Shown: positions 8,107 through 17,191, numbered from the stretch's first letter. The stretch: 52,288 nt of DNA from Methylobacillus sp. (GCA_018607835.1 JABBAS010000012.1:1-52288); one strand, 5' to 3'. Notes: generated by a model not told the origin, from the letters alone. Made by a program: numbers and translations.

Positions 8107-8273
8107 AGCGTAAATGGGTGTGGCGTGGGTAGTGGATCTGGGCTGTGGTGTCTCGCCCGCAAAGCGGGCATGGCGCGCGCTTCACTGGGCAGACTTTATT
8201 TTGCCTGTTTTTTGTTGTGCGCTCAGTCACCGGTGTATTCCCCGGCCCGGCCGCTGCGGCATGCAGCCGCGCA
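8107..8273. promoter_or_regulatory. intergenic region upstream of the hydratase operon
   Basis: These 167 bp separate the hydratase start from the rluE stop and must carry the promoter of the minus-strand CoA operon. GCCCGC-AAA-GCGGGC at 8155-8169 can form a 6-bp hairpin 48-62 bases before the start codon. A second short GC hairpin (around GCGGCATGCAGCCGC, near 8254-8268) lies just after rluE and may help terminate it. I saw no convincing -35/-10 pair. Confidence 0.35.
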
Positions 8274-8813
8274 TCATGAAGGGTTAACGGCTTCCCATTG
8301 ACCGAGCGGCAGTCCGTCTAGGGTGTGGTGCCCGATGGCGTAGCGAATCAGCCTGAGCGTGGGCAAGCCCACGGCAGCGGTCATGCGCCGCACTTGACGG
8401 TTTCGGCCCTCCCGAATGCGTAGCTCAATCCAATGGGTGGGTTGGTTGAGCCGCACACGTATGGGTGGGTCTCGGTGCCACAACCCGTCAGGCTCTGGCA
8501 TGGCCTGCGCAAGGGCGGGTCGCGTCAAGCCGTCCTTGAGTCTGACGCCTTCTGATAATTGCGTCAGTTGCGCCTCGGTGGGCGTCCCATCAACTTGCAC
8601 CCAATAGGTTTTCTCCAATTTGAATGCGGGGCTGGATAGCGTCGCTTGCAAATGCCCATCGTCGGTGAGCAGCAACAAGCCCTCGCTGTCGGCGTCTAAG
8701 CGTCCAGCGGCATAAACGTCCGGGAGGTCAATATGGTCTTTCAGTCCCTGCCAGCGGCCTTCTGGGGTGAATTGGCTCAAAACACCATAAGGCTTATTGA
8801 ATCTGATCAGCAT
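8274..8813 (-). CDS. rluE: 23S rRNA pseudouridine synthase RluE/RsuA family, 179 aa
   Basis: A pseudouridine synthase of the RsuA/RluB/RluE/RluF family. The catalytic motif AAGRLDADSEGLLLLTDDG (about residues 36-54) contains the nucleophilic Asp. VQVDGTPTEAQL and GRNRQVRRMTAAVGLPTLRL follow, the latter being the family C-terminal signature. No N-terminal S4 domain is present and the length is short, which fits RluE (23S rRNA U2457 in E. coli numbering) rather than RsuA or RluB. It is divergent from the mechanosensitive channel gene, 50 bp away. Confidence 0.88.
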   Translation of the reverse strand: MLIRFNKPYGVLSQFTPEGRWQGLKDHIDLPDVYAAGRLDADSEGLLLLTDDGHLQATLSSPAFKLEKTYWVQVDGTPTEAQLTQLSEGVRLKDGLTRPALAQAMPEPDGLWHRDPPIRVRLNQPTHWIELRIREGRNRQVRRMTAAVGLPTLRLIRYAIGHHTLDGLPLGQWEAVNPS

Positions 8814-8863
8814 GAGAGCAGTCTATACGCGGCGGCCTAAATAAGCATGCCTAAAATGTCGGC

Positions 8864-9976
8864 ATGGACATCATTACGCAATTCGCCACTCTTTTCTTTC
8901 ACGCATCCAAAGATCCCGTCATCTGGCTAAGCCAGGTATTTGTCGTGGTTTTTCTGACCTTCGGTAGCAACCGTTTGCTGATGCGTGTGCTCGATAGCTT
9001 AAAAGCGCGATTCAAAAAAACGGCGTCGTTGTGGGACGATGTGATCTTGCAAGCCGTGCGTCTCCCGTTGCGTTTGGTCGTGTGGACGCTGGGCTTGACG
9101 GCGGTGCTGAGCGTGCTTGAAAACGTGTTTGCCAGCACGATGTTTAGCCTGTGGCCAGATATCCGCCGTGTGAGCTATATCGCTATCTTGGCGCTATTTT
9201 TCAGTCGATTTATCCACCAGGCGGAAGTCAATATCATCGACTTAAACCGCGCGAACAAGCCTATGGATGTGACGTCAGCACGCGCGGTGGCCACATTACT
9301 GCGTATCACGGTCGTCGCAATTGCCTTCTTGGTTATTTTGGAAACGGTGGGTTATTCGATATCAGGGGTACTGGCTTTTGGTGGCATGAGTGGTGTTGCT
9401 GTTGGCTTTGCAGCCAAGGACATGCTGTCAAATTTCTTTGGCGCCTTGATGATCTACTTGGACAAGCCCTTTTTGGTCGGCGATTGGATCTGTTCACCAG
9501 ACCGAAAAATTGACGGAACGGTTGAGGACATCGGGTGGCGACTGACGCGCATACGTACGTTTGATAAGCGGCCGCTGTACATACCTAACTCCCTGTTCTC
9601 TAACATTGCGGTTGAGAACGCCTCACGCATGCAAAATCGCCGCATCTACGAGACAGTTGGCCTTCGCTACGATGACGCAAAGGTCTTAAAGGCAGTTATT
9701 GATGACGTGCGATTGATGTTGCAAACCCACCCCGAAATCGACCAAAACTCCACCATGATCGTGCAATTCAACGGCTATGGCGCCTCGGAGCTTGAGTTCA
9801 TGGTCTACGTGTTCACCAAGACCACTGAATGGCTTAAATTTCAAGCGGTCAAGGAAGATGTGCTGTTCAAGATCATGGATGTCGTAGAGAAGCATGGCGC
9901 CGAGTTCGCGTTTCCCACACAAACCACGCACGTGGCGTCTGTTCCACCGGAACTGGCTGGTCGGGTCGAGCGCTAA
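8864..9976 (+). CDS. MscS-family mechanosensitive ion channel, 370 aa
   Basis: An inner-membrane channel that opens under membrane tension and releases solutes on hypo-osmotic shock. Hydrophobic helices lie near residues 18-38, 64-86 and 98-117. The pore-lining segment is at about 145-180 (VGYSISGVLAFGGMSGVAVGFAAKDMLSNFFGALMI, rich in paired Gly/Ala), as in TM3 of MscS. The cytoplasmic beta domain follows (DKPFLVGDWI, GTVEDIGWRLTRIRTFDKRPLYIPNS). Size and the extra N-terminal helices resemble YnaI/YbdG-type channels more than minimal MscS. The gene is monocistronic, divergent from rluE and convergent with maeB. Confidence 0.88.
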   Translation: MDIITQFATLFFHASKDPVIWLSQVFVVVFLTFGSNRLLMRVLDSLKARFKKTASLWDDVILQAVRLPLRLVVWTLGLTAVLSVLENVFASTMFSLWPDIRRVSYIAILALFFSRFIHQAEVNIIDLNRANKPMDVTSARAVATLLRITVVAIAFLVILETVGYSISGVLAFGGMSGVAVGFAAKDMLSNFFGALMIYLDKPFLVGDWICSPDRKIDGTVEDIGWRLTRIRTFDKRPLYIPNSLFSNIAVENASRMQNRRIYETVGLRYDDAKVLKAVIDDVRLMLQTHPEIDQNSTMIVQFNGYGASELEFMVYVFTKTTEWLKFQAVKEDVLFKIMDVVEKHGAEFAFPTQTTHVASVPPELAGRVER

Positions 9977-9981
9977 AACAA

Positions 9982-10003
9982 GGCCGAGGCGACGACCTCG
10001 GCC
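9982..10003 (-). terminator. terminator of maeB (possibly bidirectional)
   Basis: GGCCGAGG, a 6-nt loop, then CCTCGGCC make a perfect 8-bp GC-rich stem between the convergent mscS-family and maeB genes. Read on the minus strand the stem is followed by TTGTTTT, so it is a good intrinsic terminator for maeB. The plus side has a poorer T-tract. Confidence 0.75.
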
Positions 10004-10020
10004 CTGTATTTAGCTGCCAG

Positions 10021-12312
10021 TTAGCTTTTGCGCACCCCTGCGTTGGCCGCAGCCAAGGCAATCATGTTGACGAGTCGTCTAACGGTTGCCGAGGGATTCA
10101 TGATGTGCACGGGTGCACTGCTGCCCATCAAAACGGGCCCCACCGTGACGCCGTCGCTGCTGGTCATTTTCAAGACGTTGAACAGGATGTTCGCGGAGTC
10201 GAGGTTGGGGCAGACGAGGACGTTGGCTGAGCCCTCCAGCGTGGTGCCCGGCAAGTAGCTCTTGCGCACCGCTTCGGACATGGCTGCATCCCCATGCATT
10301 TCACCGTCGCATGGCACGTCTGGGTTGCTCGCCACAAAGAGGTCGCGCGCGAGTCGCATTTTTTTAGCGGAAGCACTTTGGCTAGAGCCAAAGCTGGAGT
10401 GCGACAGGAACGCAACTTTTGGCGGAATACCGAAGCGTTGTACTTCGGCCACCGTCATGGCTGCAATTTCTGCCAGTTGCTGTGCGCTAGGCTCTTCGTT
10501 GACGTAAGTGTCCGCGATAAACAAAGTGCGCTCGCCAAGAACCAATGCGTTGCAGGTGCCGTAGGTGCTGGCGCCTTTGGCTTTACCGAGTACATCGTCG
10601 ATGCGCGATAAGTGCGTGTCAAAGGTGCCAACCAACCCGCACAGCATGCCATCGGCATCGCCACGTGAGACCATGAGGGCGGCAATTAAGGTGTTTGAGC
10701 GGCGTACGGCGGCTTTCGCCATCTCTGGCGTGACACCGTTCCGGCCCATGATGGCTTGGTAATGCTCCCAGTAGCTGCGATAGCGTGGGTCGTCTTCGGG
10801 GTTGACCACCTCGACGTCTTGTCCAATGCGCATACGCAGTCCCGCTTTTAAGATGCGGGCCTCGATGACGGCAGGTCGGCCCACCAAAATGGGGGCGGCC
10901 AATTGCTCGTCTATCGCCTGTTGGCACGCGCGCAAGGCGCGCTCCTCTTCCCCGTCAGCGATGGCAATGCGCTTGTTTTCAGGCTTGGTGCTCGTCGCCG
11001 CATCGAAAACAGGCTGCATCAAAATACCGGTCTGATAGATGAAGCGTTGCAAACTCTGGCGGTAAAGCGCCATATCCTTGATCGGACGCGTTGCCACACC
11101 AGAGGCCTCAGCGGCGGCGGCGACCGCGGGTGCGATGCGCAGGATGAGACGCGAGTCAAATGGCTTGGGAATCAGATAGTCGGGGCCAAACACCAACTCT
11201 TCACCCGCATAGGCCGCTGCGACTTCATCACTGGTTTCTGCTTTGGCAAGGTCGGCGATTTCTCGGACACAGGCCAACTTCATTTCTTCGGTAATGGTGG
11301 TTGCACCGCAGTCCAAAGCGCCTCGGAAAATGTAAGGGAAGCACAGCACATTGTTCACTTGGTTGGGGTAGTCCGAGCGGCCCGTTGCGATGATGCAATC
11401 GGGACGTGCGGCTTTTGCCAACTCGGGGCGAATCTCAGGCTCGGGGTTGGCGAGCGCCAAAATGACCGGGCTCTTGGCCATGCTCTTGACCATGTCGACC
11501 GTCATGACGCCAGGCGCTGAGCAGCCTAAGAAAATATCAGCGCCATCCACGGCGTCAGCCAGCGTGCGTGCATCGCTGATCTGAGCGAAGCGCGCCTTTG
11601 ACTCGTCGTAGCCACCGGGGCGGCCTTCGTAGATCAGCCCTTTTGAATCACACATGAAGATGTTTTTAGGCGAAACGCCCAAGCCCACCATCACGTCCAA
11701 GCAGGCGATCGCTGCGGCGCCAGCACCCGATACCGCAATTTTGACCTTTGTAATGTCCTTGCCCACCAACTCCATACCGTTCAACATCGCGGCGGCTGAG
11801 ATGATGGCCGTACCGTGTTGGTCGTCATGGAAAACGGGGATGTCCATGCGCTCACGCAATTTTTTCTCGATATAAAAGCACTCAGGTGCCTTGATGTCTT
11901 CGAGGTTGATGCCGCCCAACGTAGGCTCCAAAGCGGCAATGATCTCGACCAACTTGTCTGGATCACGCTCAGCCAACTCGATGTCGAAGACGTCTATGCC
12001 TGCAAACTTCTTGAACAAACAGCCCTTGCCCTCCATCACGGGCTTACTGGCCAATGGCCCAATGTCGCCCAAGCCCAGCACCGCGGTCCCGTTGGTGATG
12101 ACGCCAACCAAGTTGCCCCGCGATGTGTATTCTGCTGCCATGGCAGGATCTTTTTGGATCGCCAAGCAGGGGTAGGCGACGCCGGGGGAGTAAGCCAGTG
12201 ATAGGTCGCGCTGATTAGACAGAGGCTTGGTTGGTGTGACCGATATTTTTCCGCGGTTAGGACTACGGTGGTATTCCAGCGCGGCATCGCGCAAGGTGTC
12301 TTCAGCTGACAT
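10021..12312 (-). CDS. maeB: NADP-dependent malic enzyme MaeB, 763 aa
   Basis: Converts malate to pyruvate and CO2 with reduction of NADP, supplying pyruvate and NADPH during growth on C2/C4 compounds. The N-terminal half is the malic enzyme: [12 protein letters not shown], the metal-binding segment [14 protein letters not shown], and [11 protein letters not shown], then a Rossmann NAD(P) domain with [12 protein letters not shown]. From about residue 430 there is a phosphotransacetylase-like domain ([40 protein letters not shown]). This is the standard long MaeB architecture, in which the C-terminal part is regulatory. It has its own promoter region with a palindrome (12340-12351) and a terminator. 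Confidence 0.95.
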   Translation of the reverse strand: MSAEDTLRDAALEYHRSPNRGKISVTPTKPLSNQRDLSLAYSPGVAYPCLAIQKDPAMAAEYTSRGNLVGVITNGTAVLGLGDIGPLASKPVMEGKGCLFKKFAGIDVFDIELAERDPDKLVEIIAALEPTLGGINLEDIKAPECFYIEKKLRERMDIPVFHDDQHGTAIISAAAMLNGMELVGKDITKVKIAVSGAGAAAIACLDVMVGLGVSPKNIFMCDSKGLIYEGRPGGYDESKARFAQISDARTLADAVDGADIFLGCSAPGVMTVDMVKSMAKSPVILALANPEPEIRPELAKAARPDCIIATGRSDYPNQVNNVLCFPYIFRGALDCGATTITEEMKLACVREIADLAKAETSDEVAAAYAGEELVFGPDYLIPKPFDSRLILRIAPAVAAAAEASGVATRPIKDMALYRQSLQRFIYQTGILMQPVFDAATSTKPENKRIAIADGEEERALRACQQAIDEQLAAPILVGRPAVIEARILKAGLRMRIGQDVEVVNPEDDPRYRSYWEHYQAIMGRNGVTPEMAKAAVRRSNTLIAALMVSRGDADGMLCGLVGTFDTHLSRIDDVLGKAKGASTYGTCNALVLGERTLFIADTYVNEEPSAQQLAEIAAMTVAEVQRFGIPPKVAFLSHSSFGSSQSASAKKMRLARDLFVASNPDVPCDGEMHGDAAMSEAVRKSYLPGTTLEGSANVLVCPNLDSANILFNVLKMTSSDGVTVGPVLMGSSAPVHIMNPSATVRRLVNMIALAAANAGVRKS

Positions 12313-12339
12313 ATTGGTTTTTCCCCATTCTTCTTTATA

Positions 12340-12351
12340 GTTTGCGCAAAC
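12340..12351. promoter_or_regulatory. 12-bp palindrome upstream of maeB, candidate operator
   Basis: GTTTGCGCAAAC is a perfect palindrome 28-39 bp upstream of the maeB ATG. Directly next to it, on the minus strand, lies CTATAAAG, a plausible -10-like element. The position fits a repressor or activator site controlling malic enzyme. TTTGC-type half-sites are known for some regulators of short-chain acyl-CoA metabolism, but no regulator can be assigned here. Confidence 0.4.
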
Positions 12352-12359
12352 GCGGAAGG

Positions 12360-13619
12360 CTAGCTTAATAGATCTCTAAGTGTTCGTGCTATCACTTTGG
12401 TGGCGCGACGCAAATCGGCGAGGTCAACGCGTTCGTCTGCGCGCTTTGCATGAGACTCCAGAACCGTTCTGGGCCCGGCGCCGTAAATGACACCGGGGAT
12501 ACCCCGCTCCACATACAGGCGTACATCGGTGTACAGGGGCGTTCCCAGCGCGGGAATAGGCTCGCCAAACACGGTGGTCCCGTGGGTTTGTAATGCATCG
12601 ACCAGTGGTTGGTTACCCGGCAGGGGCTTCATGGCCTCGCACATGAGTAAGCGCTTGATCTCAATTGAAATACCGGCATCGCTGCGCCCTTGGTTGAAGG
12701 CCGCCACCGCGTCGGCCATGACTTGGCGCAAGTTGGCTTCGACGTCAGCAGACTTTTCTTCCGGAATCATCCGCCTATCGAGTTTGAAGCTCACCTTGCC
12801 CGGCACCACATTGGTGTTGGTTCCGCCCGTGATCATGCCGACGTTTAGATACGGGTGGGTGATGCCCTCGACCTGAGAGTGCACCTGCTTGTAGAGCACG
12901 TTTTGCGCATACAGCTCGGTGAGGATGGCGTTGGCACCTTGCATGGCGTCGACGCCGCTTTCTGGAATGGCGGCGTGCGCCATGTTGCCGTGTACCGTGA
13001 CTTCCATCTGTAGGCAGCCGTTGTGTGCGGTGATCACTTGGTAGCTAAAGCCGGCGGCAATCATCAGGTCCGGCTTGGTCAGGCCCTGAGACAGCAAGTA
13101 GTCTGGGCCAAGCAAACCACCAAACTCTTCGTCGTAGGTAAAGTGCAGCTCGACGTTGCCTTTGAGCGTCTCGCGGGTGCTGAGCGCCTCAATGGCTCGC
13201 AGGGCGAAGGTGAAGGTTGAAAAGTCGCACTTGCTCACCGCCGTTGCACGACCGTACATTTTGCCGTCCACGATATCGCCCGCATAGGGGTCGTGGGTCC
13301 AACCCTCACCCGGTGGAACCACGTCGCCGTGCGCGTTCAAGGCGATGGTCTTACCGCCGGTACCAAAGGGACGGCGAACGATCAGGTTGGTGAGGGTTTC
13401 TAGTCCGTTGGCGGTGACCAGCTCCTGTGGGGGCGCATGCTGCTCGGCGGTGTAGCCGAAGTCTTGCAGCAGCTCGGCAGTGCGCAAGGCGTGGGGCGTG
13501 TTGTTACCGGGTGGGGTATCGGTGGGGACCGCTACCAGCGCTTTGAAGAACTGGACTTGCTCATCAAAGTGTTGATCGATCCAGTCGTCTAATTGGGCGT
13601 AATCGCTTTCGTGGCGCAT
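12360..13619 (-). CDS. M20 family metallopeptidase/amidohydrolase (ArgE/DapE-like), 419 aa
   Basis: A zinc-dependent exopeptidase-fold amidohydrolase. Visible metal and catalytic elements are NAHGDVVPPGEGW (His97 and Asp99), the GKMYGRATAVSKCDF block where the bridging Asp is expected, FTYDEEFGG (catalytic and metal Glu), and the dimerisation domain in the middle (GMITGGTNTNVVPGKV). It follows the UraD-AllC fusion by 32 bp and is probably the last gene of the puuE operon. A role on a ureido- or N-carbamoyl compound from purine breakdown is plausible. The sequence alone supports only the M20 family. No signal peptide is seen, so it is cytoplasmic. Confidence 0.85.
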   Translation of the reverse strand: MRHESDYAQLDDWIDQHFDEQVQFFKALVAVPTDTPPGNNTPHALRTAELLQDFGYTAEQHAPPQELVTANGLETLTNLIVRRPFGTGGKTIALNAHGDVVPPGEGWTHDPYAGDIVDGKMYGRATAVSKCDFSTFTFALRAIEALSTRETLKGNVELHFTYDEEFGGLLGPDYLLSQGLTKPDLMIAAGFSYQVITAHNGCLQMEVTVHGNMAHAAIPESGVDAMQGANAILTELYAQNVLYKQVHSQVEGITHPYLNVGMITGGTNTNVVPGKVSFKLDRRMIPEEKSADVEANLRQVMADAVAAFNQGRSDAGISIEIKRLLMCEAMKPLPGNQPLVDALQTHGTTVFGEPIPALGTPLYTDVRLYVERGIPGVIYGAGPRTVLESHAKRADERVDLADLRRATKVIARTLRDLLS

Positions 13620-13651
13620 CGGATTCCTTCTTAATGGTGTGGGGTGCTTGG

Positions 13652-15424
13652 CTAGTGGGGTGACAGGTGCGTGAGCACATGCATCAACGCGTCAATGCTC
13701 AGTTGCATGTCGTCCGCAGTGGTGGACTCCAATGGGTTGTGGCTGATGCCCGCATTTTCTCCACGCACGAATAGCATGGCTTGCGGCATCACTTCATGCA
13801 GTTTCATGGCGTCGTGTCCGGCGCCACTGGGCATGCTGAAGACGGGTAGGCCTTGGGCCTTGACGGCATCCGACCAACGCTGTTGCCAGGCGGGATCGCT
13901 GGGTGCGGCAGATGCGCGAACGGTTTCGCTCAGTTGGTAGTCGACTTGGCGTGCTGTGCATATCGCGTCTAGCTTGCTCAGAATGTCAGATGCCAAGGCG
14001 TCGCGTTGTCCATCGTTGGGCGCGCGCATATCCAAGCTGAAGTGGCACTGACCCGGGACGACGTTGATAGACCCATTGGGGACATTGAGCATGCCAATGG
14101 TGGCGACGGAGTCACCGTCTTGTATGGCACGTTGCTCTGCGTAAACCGCGAACTCGGCCAGGGCGGCGACGGCGTCACGTCGGCGATCCATGGGGGTGGT
14201 TCCGGCGTGGCTAGCCATGCCATTGATTTGACCGACATAGCGAATGCTACCGTTGATGGAGGACACCACGCCCAGTGGCAAGTGCATCTCATTTAATACC
14301 GGGCCTTGCTCAATATGGACCTCTATGAACCCCAAGTAGTTGGCGGGGTTGCGTGCGAGTGCGGGAATGTCCTTGGGGTTGAGGCCTGCCTGTGCCATGG
14401 CGTCACGCATGGTGATGCCGTCTGCGTCGGTTTGGTCTAGCCACGCGTGGTTGAACTGTCCCACGACGGCGCCTGAGCCCAAGAAAGTGGCCTTGTATCG
14501 CTGACCCTCTTCTTCGGCAAAGCCAATGACTTCAAAGTGAAACGGCAGGCGTTGACCGGCGGCATGCAAGGTCTTAACGCAGGCCATGGGGGCGTAGATA
14601 CCCAAACGCCCATCGTACTTACCGCCATTGCGCACGGTGTCGTAATGAGAGCCGGTCATGAGTGTTTTGGCGTTGGCATCTTCCGCGCGGTAGATGCCAA
14701 CCACGTTACCCACCGCGTCGATTTCAACCTGATCAAAGCCACACGCCAACATATCGGCTTGCAATTGTTTCGCAACCGCTTGATGGGCTTCGGTGAGATA
14801 GGTCACGGTCAGTTCGCCGCGTGCGCTCGCACCACTATCGCTGTGCTGGGCTAAGGACTCTTGCCAATCCCACACCAAGTTGCCGAGGTGGGGCGCTTGT
14901 CCAAACTTGTCGTTGAGCCTGATCTCAGCGATTCGGTGTATGTTGCGTATGCACTCGGCCCGCTCATATTCTGGGTGACCATGCACCCGGCGCTCAAGCG
15001 TGGCAATGATTTGGGCCTTGCTCAAACCAAGGCCGCGTGGTCCGCGTACAGCCACAATGAACGGGAAGCCGAAGCGCGCGTTATAGGCGCTGTTGAGCGA
15101 TTGAATGCGCTCAAATTCTTGCGGCGTGCACTGCGTGAGTCCAGCGGTTTGTTGTTCGTTTGTTGACTCTGCCGTTAGTGTGTTGGACACCATCGCTTTG
15201 CCCGCTAACTCCGGGTGGGCGCGTATGAGGGCCAGCTGGGCATCTTCGCCGCCCGCGTCTAACGTTTGTGCGAGCGCAAACTTGAGGGCGGCAAGGGTTG
15301 CAAAGGGACGCTGCGCCATGGCCTGCTCTGCTATCCATGGTGAGTGCTCATAGACGCCGTCTAGCAGGGCCACCGCTTCCGATAGCGGGGCGGTATTGAG
15401 TTGTTCAATCGTGAGGTGGGGCAT
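13652..15424 (-). CDS. fused OHCU decarboxylase - allantoate amidohydrolase, 590 aa
   Basis: Two purine-catabolic enzymes in one chain. Residues 1 to about 165 are UraD: LNTAPLSEAVALLDGVYEHSPWIAEQA and the catalytic-His motif IRAHPELAGKAM. It decarboxylates 2-oxo-4-hydroxy-4-carboxy-5-ureidoimidazoline to S-allantoin. A linker (about 175-190) leads into an M20-type allantoate amidohydrolase (AllC/HyuC family). That domain has GSHYDTVRNGGKYDGRLG (zinc His/Asp), FAEEEGQRY (zinc/catalytic Glu), EVHIEQGPVL and PSGAGHDAMKL. The domains act on non-consecutive steps, because allantoinase (the next gene, puuE) works between them. The frame is continuous and no internal start is needed. It lies 29 bp behind puuE. 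Confidence 0.9.
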   Translation of the reverse strand: MPHLTIEQLNTAPLSEAVALLDGVYEHSPWIAEQAMAQRPFATLAALKFALAQTLDAGGEDAQLALIRAHPELAGKAMVSNTLTAESTNEQQTAGLTQCTPQEFERIQSLNSAYNARFGFPFIVAVRGPRGLGLSKAQIIATLERRVHGHPEYERAECIRNIHRIAEIRLNDKFGQAPHLGNLVWDWQESLAQHSDSGASARGELTVTYLTEAHQAVAKQLQADMLACGFDQVEIDAVGNVVGIYRAEDANAKTLMTGSHYDTVRNGGKYDGRLGIYAPMACVKTLHAAGQRLPFHFEVIGFAEEEGQRYKATFLGSGAVVGQFNHAWLDQTDADGITMRDAMAQAGLNPKDIPALARNPANYLGFIEVHIEQGPVLNEMHLPLGVVSSINGSIRYVGQINGMASHAGTTPMDRRRDAVAALAEFAVYAEQRAIQDGDSVATIGMLNVPNGSINVVPGQCHFSLDMRAPNDGQRDALASDILSKLDAICTARQVDYQLSETVRASAAPSDPAWQQRWSDAVKAQGLPVFSMPSGAGHDAMKLHEVMPQAMLFVRGENAGISHNPLESTTADDMQLSIDALMHVLTHLSPH

Positions 15425-15453
15425 GCGTCTATCTGTTCAAGCGTTTGAAGGGG

Positions 15454-16401
15454 TTATGCGGCGCAAGGGTGGGTGTCGCGCCAGTGGTTGGCAATGTCAA
15501 TGCGTCGTGCCACCCAAACCTGTTCGTGTTGGCCGATGTAGTCCAAAAACCGCGTAATCGCCGCAATGCGCCCCGGGCGACCCAGCAACCGGCAGTGCAT
15601 GCCAATGCTCATCATCTTGGGGCGGTTGAGGCCCTGGGGGTCTCCCTCCGCATAGAGACAGTCGAAGCTGTCCTTGAGGTACTGAAAGAAGGGGTCGCCG
15701 TAAGCGTAGCCTTGTGGCAGCGCAAACCGCATGTCGTTGCAGTCCAAGGTGTAGGGAACGATGAGTTGATGGCTGTCTGCGCCATCACTCTTACGTACCT
15801 TCATCCAAAAGGGCAGGTCATCCCCGTAGTAATCAGCGTCGTAGGCAAAGCCGCCAAAGTCGGCCACGATTTGGTGTGTGTTCGGGCTGTCTCTGCCGGT
15901 GTACCAGCCCAACGGACGTTCGCCGAGTAGACGGGTCATGATGGCCATGGCCTCGGCCATGTCCGCAGCCTCTTCGGCCTTTGGGGTGTTTTGGTAATGG
16001 ATCCACTTTAAGCCGTGGCATGCCACTTCGTGCCCTAAATCAACAAAAGCTTGCGTAATATCGGGAGACCGCTGCAACGCAGTCGCGACACCAAAAATGG
16101 TGAGTGGGTAGCCTTTGGCTTCGAATGCGCGCAACAAACGCCAAACACCAGCGCGTGACCCGTACTCGTAAATGCCATCCATGCTCATGTGCCTATCGGG
16201 GTAGCTGGCTGGGTTGAACATTTCTGAGAGAAATTGTTCGGAGCCTGCGTCACCGTGCAGTACGTTGTTTTCGCCGCCTTCTTCGAAGTTCAAGACGAAC
16301 TGAACCGCGATGCGCGCTTGAGATGGCCACTGCGCATGCGGGACGTCACGACCATAGCCGTGGAGATCGCGGGGGTAATCTTTGGTGCTGTCGTAAATCA
16401 T
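15454..16401 (-). CDS. puuE: allantoinase PuuE (polysaccharide deacetylase fold), 315 aa
   Basis: Metal-independent allantoinase that opens allantoin to allantoate. It has the family N-terminus YPRDLHGYGRDVPHAQWP, the NodB-like barrel segments RAGVWRLLRAFEAKGYPLTIFGVATAL and GHEVACHGLKWIHYQ, and YTGRDSPNTHQIVADFGGFAYDADYYGDDLPFW, all typical of PuuE rather than the dinuclear AllB. About 310 residues is normal. It sits between the GntR regulator and the UraD-AllC fusion. Its leader contains three tandem A-tract repeats (16414-16453). Confidence 0.93.
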   Translation of the reverse strand: MIYDSTKDYPRDLHGYGRDVPHAQWPSQARIAVQFVLNFEEGGENNVLHGDAGSEQFLSEMFNPASYPDRHMSMDGIYEYGSRAGVWRLLRAFEAKGYPLTIFGVATALQRSPDITQAFVDLGHEVACHGLKWIHYQNTPKAEEAADMAEAMAIMTRLLGERPLGWYTGRDSPNTHQIVADFGGFAYDADYYGDDLPFWMKVRKSDGADSHQLIVPYTLDCNDMRFALPQGYAYGDPFFQYLKDSFDCLYAEGDPQGLNRPKMMSIGMHCRLLGRPGRIAAITRFLDYIGQHEQVWVARRIDIANHWRDTHPCAA

Positions 16402-16413
16402 GGTGTGCGGTAC

Positions 16414-16453
16414 AAAAAGGGGCGGTTAAAAAAGGGGCGATTAAAAAAGGACG
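16414..16453. repeat. 2.7 tandem copies of a 15-bp A-tract repeat
   Basis: The unit AAAAAGGGGCGRTTA occurs at 16414-16428 and 16429-16443, and a partial copy (AAAAAGGACG) at 16444-16453. The array fills the 64-bp gap between the gntR stop and the puuE start. On the coding strand it gives phased T-tracts, one every 15 bases, just upstream of the puuE start. It could tune translation or transcription of puuE, or vary in copy number. Confidence 0.7.
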
Positions 16454-16465
16454 TATGGCGTTGTC

Positions 16466-17104
16466 TTACCAATTGCCCGCCGTAAACGTGAGGCTGCGCT
16501 CCACACCGTCAAGGTGTTCGGACATGAGGGCAAGGACACGTTGCTCGTCCTTCGCCTCCATGGCGTCAACCAATATCGTGTGTTCTTTACTTGAGCACGC
16601 AGCGTCTTGTGTGCTTTGGTACATCAAGGTGACCAGCGCACAGCGCGAGATCAGATCCTGCAGGATGTCTGCTAAGACCGCGTTGTCCAGCAACTCTGCG
16701 ATGCGCACGTGGAAATTACCCAAGAGCTCGGTCCGCACACTGGGGTCGGTTTGTGAGACCGCTGCCTGTTCTTTTGCAATGTGGGCCCGCAGTATTTTGA
16801 TTTTTTGTGGGGTGGCTGTACGCGCAAACTGCACGGCCATGTTGCACTCCAACATGCGCCTAACCGAGAACACCTGCCTGGCCTCTTCAACCGATGGGCT
16901 CGCCACGAACGCTCCCCGTGCTGGCTCCATACGGACGAGTCGGTTTTGACTCATGCGAAACAAGGCCTGACGCACCAGGGTGCGCGACACGTTGTGGTGA
17001 TCGGCGAGCTTTTGCTCAGCGAGTTTGGTGCCCGGTTCTAGGCGGTGCTCGACAATTGCTTTGGTCAATGCCTTAACAATTAGGTCGGTGGATGAGGTTT
17101 CCAT
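16466..17104 (-). CDS. GntR family (FadR/FCD subfamily) transcriptional regulator, 212 aa
   Basis: A DNA-binding regulator with an N-terminal winged helix (about residues 8-65: LEPGTKLAEQKLADHHNVSRTLVRQALFRM, then the wing LVRMEPARGAFV). An all-helical FCD ligand domain follows (VFSVRRMLECNMAVQFA, FHVRIAELLDNAVLADILQDLISR). I chose ATG 17104. An upstream in-frame start at 17227 would run through the promoter palindrome and is unlikely. It is divergent from uraH and leads the puuE operon, so it probably controls purine degradation with a pathway intermediate as ligand. The 18-bp palindrome at 17129-17146 is its likely operator. Confidence 0.9.
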   Translation of the reverse strand: METSSTDLIVKALTKAIVEHRLEPGTKLAEQKLADHHNVSRTLVRQALFRMSQNRLVRMEPARGAFVASPSVEEARQVFSVRRMLECNMAVQFARTATPQKIKILRAHIAKEQAAVSQTDPSVRTELLGNFHVRIAELLDNAVLADILQDLISRCALVTLMYQSTQDAACSSKEHTILVDAMEAKDEQRVLALMSEHLDGVERSLTFTAGNW

Positions 17105-17128
17105 AGCGAAATAATAGCGGAACAACAC

Positions 17129-17146
17129 AAAATTGTATACAATTTT
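17129..17146. promoter_or_regulatory. 18-bp perfect palindrome, likely GntR operator
   Basis: AAAATTGTATACAATTTT is self-complementary over all 18 bases. It lies in the 87-bp gap between the divergent gntR (ATG 17104) and uraH (ATG 17192). The core TTGTATACAA resembles operators described for FCD-type GntR proteins. On the gntR strand a TATTAT -10-like box (17111-17116) lies just downstream, so the site would overlap the gntR -35 area and allow autoregulation plus control of uraH. Confidence 0.75.
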
Positions 17147-17191
17147 TCTAACGCAAGTCAGGTCGCCTGTAAATTGAGAGGAAAGAAGCCC

